A stretch of 10,474 bases of DNA from Rickettsiaceae bacterium (GTDB taxonomy: Bacteria; Pseudomonadota; Alphaproteobacteria; Rickettsiales; Rickettsiaceae): NCBI GenBank assembly GCA_030731565.1, contig JANQTT010000069.1, positions 430-10,903 on the forward strand. Direction: 5' to 3'. Positions 1-6,548 of the stretch are shown here, piece after piece. The translations under genes and the position numbers were made by a program. Within the stretch, counting starts at the first letter, position 1; every line of letters starts with the position of its first letter. Below the pieces are notes generated by a model that saw only the letters and a list, made by a program, of their open reading frames with translations, made no database searches and had not been told where the DNA came from.

Positions 1-435
1 ATGTTTAAGTTCATATTCATAGGAGCTTTCCATACCTGGTTTATTGAATAAACTAACTGCGATCTCGTGTATCTCTTTAGATTCGCTATGCATAAAGGGC
101 ATATATAAAAAGCTTAAATATCCAGCATCAATTTCTTTGTCAAATCCGTTTGCAATTGCTTCCTTAGCAGCCTCTAGCGCAAGCGCGTCTGTTGCAAAAG
201 CAATTGGTGTATCCCTGAAAATATTACGGCTAAACTGGTCCAGAATTATAATCTCTGCAAGCGCACCCTTTGCATTTTTCCTCCAAGATTTTAGCTCACC
301 TTTCGCTGCTTTTTCAAATAAATCACCAAATCTTTGGGCAATCAGTGCATCAAATTGGGGATCTTTAAGCCACCATTGCTTAGGATCAATTTCTTCAAAC
401 CAAAATTTAATTACATCATTATACGATAGCGTCAT
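1..435 (-). CDS. DUF924 family protein, 3' end outside the window (partial)
   Basis: The reverse strand from the ATG at 433-435 stays open to the window edge, giving 145 codons that start MTLSYNDVIKFWFEEIDP. Two stretches identify DUF924 (PF06041): ILDQFSRNIFRD around residues 80-90 and LSFLYMPFMHSE around residues 103-114. The early WW pair followed by L-K-D and a F-D-x-x-I segment also fits. Members are usually about 180-200 residues, so roughly the last quarter is missing. The fold is all-helical and TPR-like; the biochemical role is not established, and none can be read here. The start follows a purine-rich stretch (AAAGGTAAGAAAG). The LRR gene ends 46 bp upstream on the same strand, so the two could share a transcript. 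Confidence 0.88.
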   Translation of the reverse strand, partial: MTLSYNDVIKFWFEEIDPKQWWLKDPQFDALIAQRFGDLFEKAAKGELKSWRKNAKGALAEIIILDQFSRNIFRDTPIAFATDALALEAAKEAIANGFDKEIDAGYLSFLYMPFMHSESKEIHEIAVSLFNKPGMESSYEYELKH

Positions 436-481
436 AACTTTCTTACCTTTGCTGGAGATCTCTTATAAGTTCATTTTATTC

Positions 482-1714
482 CTATTCTAGCTCTAAGTCA
501 CTAACACAGGAATTAATGCTAGAAGCATCCCCTACAAGTTCAGTCTGTATTGGTGACTGGTTTGTGTCTTCTAACTTTATTTTCTTATTTGGAAGCTCTT
601 CTTGTGTTATATCATCATATAATTCATCTATAGTACGCTTATTATTAAATTCTATCTCTTCTTGAACTAAATTTTCAGGAACTGTGTTTAGAGAATTATC
701 GATAACTTGCAATAACTCATCACTAATTTTATTAAAATCAAGACTTATAAAGTGAATTGTTATGTTAACTTTTGAAACTTTTATAAAAAACTCCGCCCCT
801 ATATTAGTAATTTGATTATTATTAAGGTATAACATTACCAACGCATTATTTGTTTCTAACATCGTGGCTAAATACTCTGCACCTTGATCTTTAATCTCAT
901 TACTTTCAAGGAACAAACTTTCTAAAGTATCATTTTTTTTCAGTGCAGAGGCCAAATACCTCACTCCTTCGTCTTTAATTTCGCAATTAATAAGAATTAA
1001 CTCTGCAAGGTTAATATTACCAATCTCTAAAATAGTTGAGAGTATTTTTGCTCCTTCATCACCTAAATTATTTGCTGAAAAATCAATTTTCTTAAGAGAT
1101 CGATTATTTTTTAATGCTTCTGCTGATTCACTTAAATCGTCAATATCATTAGAGTCTACCTGCAAATCTATAACGCTATTATGGATATTGATAGCTTCAA
1201 TAATCGCCTTTAGCCCATCGTTTTTTATTGAATTTTCAGACAAGATTATTGTATGGAGCATTGGGGCTTGCTCTATAGACTTTGCAAGTATTTTTGCACC
1301 TTGATTGGTTATACAATTTTCAGGTTCATTTATATTTAAATGGCTAATTGTTAAAAATTCCAAATTTTTTTGTTTTAACATTAAATCAGCAATATACTGC
1401 ACGCCAGCGTCGTTTATGTAATTATCATTAACTAACAAAACTTTTAAATTTTTAGAGGATATTGATTCAGTTATAGCTTTTATACCTTGGGTGCTTATAT
1501 TATTATCATTAAGGTTTAACTCCTCAAGCTGGGTACATTCTTTTATAGAAGGCGCTATTTGTTGCGCGATAAAGTCGTCAATATTTCTATCTGAAAGATC
1601 TAATTCTTTAGAATTAATATTTTGGTGAATGTACCTTTGTAATTCTATTAATGCCATCTCTTCTTCTGTTTGTTTTATTTCTATAAATCCTTTTGGCTTG
1701 CTTATTTCTATCAT
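482..1714 (-). CDS. Leucine-rich-repeat protein, ribonuclease-inhibitor type
   Basis: The protein has about 410 residues from the ATG at 1714; a TTG at 1720 would add two. It has about eleven repeats of 26-29 residues, pattern LxxLxLxxNxIxDxGAxxLAxxL, from about residue 38 to 345. This is the RI/NLRC3-like LRR class built of alternating strands and helices, common in eukaryotes and in intracellular bacteria. The third repeat is longer (about 35 residues, with an insert containing NEPENC) and the fifth is shorter and degenerate. No signal peptide or membrane segment is visible. After the repeats comes an acidic, polar tail of about 65 residues with a basic patch PNKKIKLED (residues 375-383 from the ATG). 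LRR domains bind proteins, so an effector or scaffold role is plausible, but the partner is unknown. No clear Shine-Dalgarno precedes either start. It lies 46 bp upstream of the DUF924 gene. Confidence 0.85.
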   Translation of the reverse strand: MIEISKPKGFIEIKQTEEEMALIELQRYIHQNINSKELDLSDRNIDDFIAQQIAPSIKECTQLEELNLNDNNISTQGIKAITESISSKNLKVLLVNDNYINDAGVQYIADLMLKQKNLEFLTISHLNINEPENCITNQGAKILAKSIEQAPMLHTIILSENSIKNDGLKAIIEAINIHNSVIDLQVDSNDIDDLSESAEALKNNRSLKKIDFSANNLGDEGAKILSTILEIGNINLAELILINCEIKDEGVRYLASALKKNDTLESLFLESNEIKDQGAEYLATMLETNNALVMLYLNNNQITNIGAEFFIKVSKVNITIHFISLDFNKISDELLQVIDNSLNTVPENLVQEEIEFNNKRTIDELYDDITQEELPNKKIKLEDTNQSPIQTELVGDASSINSCVSDLELE

Positions 1715-1817
1715 GCTCAATACTTTTATTAATTGTGTAATTTGGTAATAATATACTAAAGTTTTATTCTACGAAAAATTAACTAGTTTATAAAAACAAG
1801 TTATAATTTTAATTTTG

Positions 1818-2855
1818 TTACTCTGTAAGCCTTGGCACTTCGAAAGCTTGCCCCGATTCAAGTAACATTACTTTGTTACCTATTCCTTGAGACTGCATTG
1901 CCTTTATTAAAGCAATTTTGGCATCACCTCTACCCTCATCAGTCAATTTGAATACATCATAGTGAGAAGGTATAGTAAACGGCTCTCCTAGATCGCGATG
2001 CGCCTTTAGCATATCATCTGGATTCATATGCGCGTATTTCATAAACCAGCGTGGCTCATACGCGCCCATTGGTAAAAGCGCTACGCGAAATTTGCCAAAC
2101 TTTTCTTTATCTCTTTTGAAATAACGTCCCTCGCCATATCCCGAATCACCTATAAAATATATATTACCACCTTTTGTTTCTATTGTCAGAGCAGCCCAGA
2201 GCGCTTTATTTCTGTCAAATAATCCTCTAGCTGACCAGTGTTGCATTGGGGATAAGTGGAGTTTTACACTATCCGAAATTTCTACTTCATCACCCCAGTC
2301 ATACGTTTCTACAACTATTTGTTTATCATGTGATCGAATAATTTTATCATTACCTAAAGGCGTTATTATACGCGGCTTGTGATTTTTCCAAAGTTTTTTA
2401 ATAGTAGGTATATCAAGATGGTCATAATGATTGTGGCTAATCCAAACTATATCAATAGGAGGAAGATCTGCAAATTTAATACCTGGATCAATTACTCGCT
2501 TTGGTCCAGCAAACGAAACAGGACTCGCACGCTCAGACCATATTGGGTCTGTTAATATATTTAATCCTTGAGTTTGAATGAGGAAAGTAACATGACCTAC
2601 ATTAGAAATTCGCAAGTCATCTCCAAGGACCCGAGCCGGGGGTGCGTCATATTCCAATAATTCAATACGATCTGGCCATGGAACAGATTTTTTTGTTAGT
2701 TGCCATTTTAAAAAAGATCCAAAACTTTTATTATTATTAATTTCTGGATCAAAGAATCGACTTCCGTCAAAATGATCTGACACCTTTCCCTCATAATAAT
2801 TTGTACAAGACGATATAGTAATTACAACAAATAAGATTGTAAGTAATTTACTCAT
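1818..2855 (-). CDS. MBL-fold metallo-hydrolase lipoprotein, NAPE-PLD/UlaG-like
   Basis: The 345-residue protein begins with a short lipoprotein signal (MSKLLTILFVVITISSC) whose lipobox ISSC puts the lipidated cysteine at residue 17, so it is probably membrane-anchored outside the cytoplasm. The zinc site is complete: HNHYDH at 141-146, H206 in MQHWSAR, D237 in GDSGYG and H298 in SHYD. Spacing between these ligands closely follows mammalian N-acylphosphatidylethanolamine phospholipase D, and the HNHYDHLD and MQHW stretches are typical of that branch. The family hydrolyses phosphodiester bonds, and NAPE-PLD releases N-acylethanolamines. The real substrate here is unknown, and lactonase-like relatives share the motifs. 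The start has an AAAGAG element about 9 nt upstream. It is transcribed divergently from the SDR gene, with 47 bp between the start codons. Confidence 0.88.
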   Translation of the reverse strand: MSKLLTILFVVITISSCTNYYEGKVSDHFDGSRFFDPEINNNKSFGSFLKWQLTKKSVPWPDRIELLEYDAPPARVLGDDLRISNVGHVTFLIQTQGLNILTDPIWSERASPVSFAGPKRVIDPGIKFADLPPIDIVWISHNHYDHLDIPTIKKLWKNHKPRIITPLGNDKIIRSHDKQIVVETYDWGDEVEISDSVKLHLSPMQHWSARGLFDRNKALWAALTIETKGGNIYFIGDSGYGEGRYFKRDKEKFGKFRVALLPMGAYEPRWFMKYAHMNPDDMLKAHRDLGEPFTIPSHYDVFKLTDEGRGDAKIALIKAMQSQGIGNKVMLLESGQAFEVPRLTE

Positions 2856-2886
2856 AATATTTAACTCTTTAAAATTCTGATATTAT

Positions 2887-2891
2887 GAGGG
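2887..2891 (+). promoter_or_regulatory. Shine-Dalgarno deciding the start of the SDR gene
   Basis: GAGGG lies 11 nt before the ATG at 2903 and overlaps the upstream ATG at 2885. It favours 2903 over 2885. The ATG at 2927 has no such element. Confidence 0.45.
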
Positions 2892-2902
2892 ATATTATAC
2901 AT

Positions 2903-3784
2903 ATGAACTTTTTATTAAAACAAAATATGCAAAATCACTTATTAATTTTTGGCTATGGGTATACCTCAAGTAATTTGGCTAAAAGCCTAAATCCAAACAA
3001 ATGGAATATTTGCGGAACTTCTAGGTCAAAAGCTAAAGACGAATATTGTGATATAATAAACTATGAAAAATTTACAATCGAGAGAGTATTAAAAGCCTCT
3101 ACCCATATATTGATTTCAATTCCACCTAATGATCAAGGCGATATTGTATTTCAGGATTTCAAGGATTTAATTGTAAGATATTCAAATATAAAGTGGATTG
3201 GTTATCTCTCATCAACTGCAGTTTATGGAAATCACAATGGTGCATGGGTTAATGAGAATTCAAAGACGAACCCATCTAGCCAAAAAGGTACAAATAGGAA
3301 GTTAGCAGAAAATCAGTGGATAAAATTTGGCAAAGAAAATAATATTTCGGTAAATATTTTTAGGCTATCTGGAATTTACGGACCAAATAGAAACGCTTTA
3401 TTACAAGTCAAAAATGGAAAAGCACGTTCGGTATATAAAAAAGGTCAGGTATTTTCTAGGATACATATGTCCGATATTGTCCAAATTATTGAAAGAGCTA
3501 TGGAAAAAACATTCAAAAATGAAATATTTAACCTTGCAGATGATTATCCATGTTCAACTATAGAGATAAATAGTTATGCAGCAAATTTGCTTAAATTGCC
3601 TGAGCCAGAAATTATCAACTATGAAAAAGCCAATCTCTCTGAAATGGCAAAAGAATTTTATAGAGATAATAAACGCATCTCGAACCAAAAAATAAAAGAA
3701 ATGCTAGATATTACACTAGAATTTCCAACATACCGAGAAGGATTAAATCAGCTATTTGTCGATGAGTATAGTAAATTAAATTAA
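2903..3784 (+). CDS. NAD(P)-binding SDR-family protein, YeeZ-like
   Basis: The protein has 293 residues from the ATG at 2903; an ATG at 2885 would add six, and one at 2927 would leave only the core domain. The N-terminal Rossmann motif GYGYTSSNLA (residues 17-26) fits the GxGxxxxxxA pattern of extended and atypical SDRs. Later family marks are LSSTAVYG (about 102-109), RLSGIYGPNR (154-163) and SRIHMSDIV (185-193), as in YeeZ-type nucleoside-diphosphate-sugar epimerase relatives. The YxxxK catalytic pair is not recognisable: the expected place reads GTNRKLAENQW. It is therefore probably an atypical member with unknown chemistry, and epimerase activity should not be assumed. Its stop codon overlaps that of the convergent glycosyltransferase gene. 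Confidence 0.85.
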   Translation: MNFLLKQNMQNHLLIFGYGYTSSNLAKSLNPNKWNICGTSRSKAKDEYCDIINYEKFTIERVLKASTHILISIPPNDQGDIVFQDFKDLIVRYSNIKWIGYLSSTAVYGNHNGAWVNENSKTNPSSQKGTNRKLAENQWIKFGKENNISVNIFRLSGIYGPNRNALLQVKNGKARSVYKKGQVFSRIHMSDIVQIIERAMEKTFKNEIFNLADDYPCSTIEINSYAANLLKLPEPEIINYEKANLSEMAKEFYRDNKRISNQKIKEMLDITLEFPTYREGLNQLFVDEYSKLN

Positions 3785-4506
3785 CGCCAGTTATCTTTTA
3801 TCCATGAAGTAGGCCTAATATATTTCCAGATATTTCCAAAAAAGCCGCCCTTTATAGCATCTTCAGGCTTTGGATTTCCATGAAATACTACAATCTTAAC
3901 ATCCTTAGGTTTAGCAGGAGCTTTAAAATATCTGATTATATAAGGTGGAATACAATGTCTTTTAAACGATTTGCACCAGCTAGCTGGCCAATAATCTATA
4001 TCGCCAATCTTACGTGAAAGATATATTTGCTCATTACTATACTGATCAGTTACCTCTTCAATATGGTTTCTATAATACTGGATTACATCTGGATGAGCCC
4101 CAATAGTATAGCAATAAACTGAAGAATTACCGATACCACGACCTTTTTGCGTCCAATTCTCAATTATTGTAAACTTATTGGAAAATGTAAAAAAGCAGTC
4201 AATATTTTCAACAATAACTATATCTAAGTCTAAAAACAAAGCTTTACCTGATAAATCTCCTATTTCCTCAGAAAACATACCAAGCTTACGCCATGGCGAT
4301 ACATCCTTTGCCGCAGGAACATCAATATTAGGTAAATCGAAACATTCAACTTCTTCGGAAATTCCGCTTCTGTCATCTGTTAAACATACAAATCTGTATG
4401 GAATAGTTAGATGTCTTTTTACCATTGAGTGCAAGACATTTACATCCTTAGAGGTATATTTGGTACCCCACTTCATGCATATAACGTTTACTGGCGCTTG
4501 TTTCAT
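3781..4506 (-). CDS. Putative GT-A type glycosyltransferase
   Basis: The protein has 241 residues from the ATG at 4506. A TTG at 4551 would add 15 lysine- and asparagine-rich residues, which look like translated spacer. FLDLDIVIVENID (residues 91-103) contains a DxD-type metal and nucleotide-sugar site at 93-95. The start (APVNVICMKWGTKY) and C-terminal WPASWCKSFKRHC and VVFHGNPKP segments match a group of bacterial proteins annotated as glycosyltransferases; the FHG-x-P stretch is typical. Donor and acceptor are unknown; surface polysaccharide or protein glycosylation are the usual roles. No signal peptide is seen. No Shine-Dalgarno precedes the ATG. A TTGACT/TATAAA pair lies upstream (4573-4598, reverse strand), but its 14-bp spacer is too short for a confident promoter. 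Confidence 0.8.
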   Translation of the reverse strand: MKQAPVNVICMKWGTKYTSKDVNVLHSMVKRHLTIPYRFVCLTDDRSGISEEVECFDLPNIDVPAAKDVSPWRKLGMFSEEIGDLSGKALFLDLDIVIVENIDCFFTFSNKFTIIENWTQKGRGIGNSSVYCYTIGAHPDVIQYYRNHIEEVTDQYSNEQIYLSRKIGDIDYWPASWCKSFKRHCIPPYIIRYFKAPAKPKDVKIVVFHGNPKPEDAIKGGFFGNIWKYIRPTSWIKDNWR

Positions 4507-4638
4507 ATTTTTATTTAATATTAATTTAATTAATTTTTTATTTAAAAACAATATTGATAAATGGCGCTACAGTTTATAGTGCTAGCTTAGATAGTCAAGT
4601 TTAATATAACCTACTAAACAATATAAATTTACGGAAGA

Positions 4639-4715
4639 TGGTACACCCTAGAGGATTCGAACCTCTGACCTACGGATTAGAAATCCGTTGCTCTATCCAG
4701 CTGAGCTAAGGGTGC
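4639..4715 (-). tRNA. tRNA-Arg (anticodon UCU)
   Basis: On the reverse strand the cloverleaf folds completely. The acceptor stem GCACCCT pairs with AGGGTGT, with a G1-U72 wobble. The D arm GCTC/GAGC, the anticodon stem ACGGA/TCCGT and the T arm AGAGG/CCTCT with loop TTCGAAT are all intact. The seven-base anticodon loop TTTCTAA gives anticodon UCU, which reads AGA/AGG arginine codons. The discriminator is A, and CCA is encoded at 4639-4641. The leader between the promoter and the tRNA contains a small hairpin (TCTATG/CATAGA, 4725-4743). Confidence 0.97.
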
Positions 4716-4751
4716 ACTCTAGATTCTATGCAAAAAACATAGATCGGCTAC

Positions 4752-4780
4752 TTTATAGCAGCGTATTTTGTTTTTTTCAA
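4752..4780 (-). promoter_or_regulatory. Sigma70-type promoter of tRNA-Arg
   Basis: On the reverse strand a -35 TTGAAA (4775-4780) is followed after exactly 17 bp by a -10 TATAAA (4752-4757); each matches five of six consensus bases. Transcription would start near 4745, about 30 nt before the mature tRNA. Confidence 0.7.
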
Positions 4781-4790
4781 GTAAATTTAG

Positions 4791-4830
4791 AAAAAAAATA
4801 TTATATTGTAAGTAACTTTAGTAACCTTAC
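4791..4830 (-). terminator. Possible weak terminator after the terminase gene
   Basis: On the reverse strand, downstream of the terminase stop, a 5-bp stem GTAAG/CTTAC (4808-4812 with 4826-4830, loop 13 nt) is followed about 9 nt later by a run of eight T. The stem is short and the T run distant, so this may be chance in AT-rich DNA. Confidence 0.25.
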
Positions 4831-4861
4831 TTTTAAGTAGCTCCTAACTAGCGTTTATATA

Positions 4862-6268
4862 CTATAACACCCTCATCCTGATTGTCTTTCTTTGGTTAAT
4901 TTCCTTACTAAAATTCAAAAACTGACTTATGGAATCGATTATGTCATCATTTTTTGAATTTGGAAAAGTTGTAAGCTCACGAAGTAAACTTCTATTAAAC
5001 GCAGATTCTCGAGGAAGTAGAATCTTACCAATTTGGAATAAATCTACAACAGAAGCAAATCTTGTGACCTTATCAAGCTTTGGTTTTATAGGTTTAATAT
5101 TTGTATATCCAATGCACCTAAGATCTTGAATGATCGATTGACCACTTGCCTTATCTTCTATTAGTATATACTTTGGCAAATAACGGCCTGCGAATTTCTC
5201 AATTGTGCTTTTTAACTCCGGATACGCAAGTTTTTTTCGGATCATTGATACCAAATAATATTTTTTATCAACTATCCCAAAACAAACACCTACACTAAAA
5301 TCAGATTTTTCTGAAGTCTTAAGGGCCGTATCCCAACTTTGGATATAATAATCAAATCTTTCAGGAGACTCACTGTAAAAACTAATATCATTTTCAGATA
5401 ATAGGTTATAATTTGACGGTAATGTTTCTTGCAGGAATTGAGCTGCGAAATTTCGCGCTCCCATCTCTTTCTCAATTTTTGCTATAAAATCAGCATCATC
5501 TCTTTTAGAATTTAAAATCTCGTCTTGTTTAAATTCATATTTTTTCTGACCAACGCTATAAAATAGGTTTTTGGGAGCGACCATAGGAATTTTTAATAGC
5601 TCCCAATTACCGCATGATAGTAATTGTGCTGACAAGTCTTCTTCGTGCAGGCGCTGCATAACTACTACAATGACGCCATTCTTACTATCATTTAACCTTG
5701 TGACAAAAGTTTGCTCAAACCAATCAATAGCTTTGTTTCTTAGTTTTATAGAATTAATTTGCGTAGGATTATGCGGATCATCTACAATTAAATAGTCTCC
5801 CCCTTCTCCAGTTGCAGAGCCTCCAACGCTTGTTGCAAAGCGAAAACCGTTTTTTGTGGTCAAAAATTTATTCTTACAATTATGCTTTCTGCTAAGTTTA
5901 GTTTTTGGAAATAATTTTTGATACCAATCCGATTCTAAAACTAATTTTGTATCAAGCGAATGTTTAACGCTCAAAACGGAGGAATAGCTAGCAGCCATTA
6001 TCCTTGCTTCAGGAGTTTGTGCCAAGAGCCACGCTGGCCATGCTACGCTTATACAAACAGACTTAAGCGCTCTAGGAGGCATATTGATAATTAGCCTTTT
6101 AACTTTGCCTGACCTTGCTGCTTCCAGATAATCTGCAATTAAATCAATATGCCAATTAGAATGATATTTTGCGCCAGGATTAATAGTGCTAAAAACTTTG
6201 CCAATAAAGCTTGGAAAATCTTGACGGATTATTGCTTCAAATAGCCTTACATCAATATCATTTTTCAT
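4862..6268 (-). CDS. Phage/GTA-type terminase large subunit (TerL)
   Basis: The 468-residue packaging motor has an N-terminal ATPase and a C-terminal nuclease. The Walker A region reads MPPRALKS (63-70), the variant P-P-R-x-x-K-S seen in this TerL branch. Walker B is YLIVDDPH (159-166), and the VVVMQRLHEEDL segment (201-212) fits the coupling motif. The RNase H-like nuclease keeps its acidic residues: D313 in IQSWDTALK, E371/D372 in ILIEDKASGQS, and D441, D442 and D445 in KNDDIIDSI. Length and domain order are normal, with no frameshift, so the enzyme looks intact. Its start overlaps the preceding small gene by 11 nt, with only a weak AAGAA element, indicating translational coupling. It is the last gene of a portal-small protein-TerL operon. 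TerL cuts and pumps DNA into a prohead, but no head gene is present here. Confidence 0.93.
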   Translation of the reverse strand: MKNDIDVRLFEAIIRQDFPSFIGKVFSTINPGAKYHSNWHIDLIADYLEAARSGKVKRLIINMPPRALKSVCISVAWPAWLLAQTPEARIMAASYSSVLSVKHSLDTKLVLESDWYQKLFPKTKLSRKHNCKNKFLTTKNGFRFATSVGGSATGEGGDYLIVDDPHNPTQINSIKLRNKAIDWFEQTFVTRLNDSKNGVIVVVMQRLHEEDLSAQLLSCGNWELLKIPMVAPKNLFYSVGQKKYEFKQDEILNSKRDDADFIAKIEKEMGARNFAAQFLQETLPSNYNLLSENDISFYSESPERFDYYIQSWDTALKTSEKSDFSVGVCFGIVDKKYYLVSMIRKKLAYPELKSTIEKFAGRYLPKYILIEDKASGQSIIQDLRCIGYTNIKPIKPKLDKVTRFASVVDLFQIGKILLPRESAFNRSLLRELTTFPNSKNDDIIDSISQFLNFSKEINQRKTIRMRVL

Positions 6269-6545
6269 TTTTCTTATTAGTTTCCAATTTTATTTTTTCA
6301 ATAAACTTATTTAGGATTTCCTTGTCAGATTTATCGAACCTCATATCTACCTCTAGCTGCTTTTCTTTAGCAACTTTGTTAAGCTGAGATATAAGATTAA
6401 CTAGCTTGTTTAAAATATCTGTAATATTCTTCTGGGTAGCAATAGTATTTTTTGCACTCCCGTTTCTAAGCTCTTCTAACTCATCCTCCAGAAGAACAAC
6501 TAATTTTGTAATAAATTCATATATTTTGTTTATAGTCGTTTTCAC
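6258..6545 (-). CDS. Small helical protein in the packaging operon, candidate small terminase
   Basis: The gene encodes 95 residues from a GTG at 6545. The GTG is supported by GGAGAG (6552-6557) placed 6 nt upstream, inside the last codons of the portal gene; the gene's end overlaps the terminase start by 11 nt. The sequence is charged and looks all-helical. Residues about 8-27 and 40-67 (ITDILNKLVNLISQLNKVAK) have heptad-like leucine and isoleucine spacing typical of a helical hairpin. No recognisable helix-turn-helix DNA-binding domain is seen. A small protein of about 100 residues directly before TerL is where the small terminase sits in phages and in the Rhodobacter gene transfer agent, whose gp1 also lacks the usual DNA-binding domain. 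The identification rests on position, size and helicity only; sequence similarity could not be tested. Confidence 0.75.
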   Translation of the reverse strand: MKTTINKIYEFITKLVVLLEDELEELRNGSAKNTIATQKNITDILNKLVNLISQLNKVAKEKQLEVDMRFDKSDKEILNKFIEKIKLETNKKNEK

Positions 6546-6548
6546 TAA

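Noticed and set aside
44..490. Plus-strand open frame of 148 codons
   Set aside because: It is the antisense of the DUF924 coding sequence, which shows family motifs on the reverse strand.
4178..4579. Plus-strand open frame of 133 codons
   Set aside because: Antisense to the glycosyltransferase gene, with no family features.
4639..4715. tRNA-Arg as integration site of the phage-type genes
   Set aside because: The packaging genes lie on the 5' side of the tRNA, while integrases normally use the 3' end. No integrase or duplicated tRNA 3' end was seen in the window.
4862..6268. Terminase thought inactive because Walker A lacks the usual G-K-S
   Set aside because: P-P-R-x-x-K-S is the normal form in this terminase branch, and the other ATPase and nuclease residues are intact.
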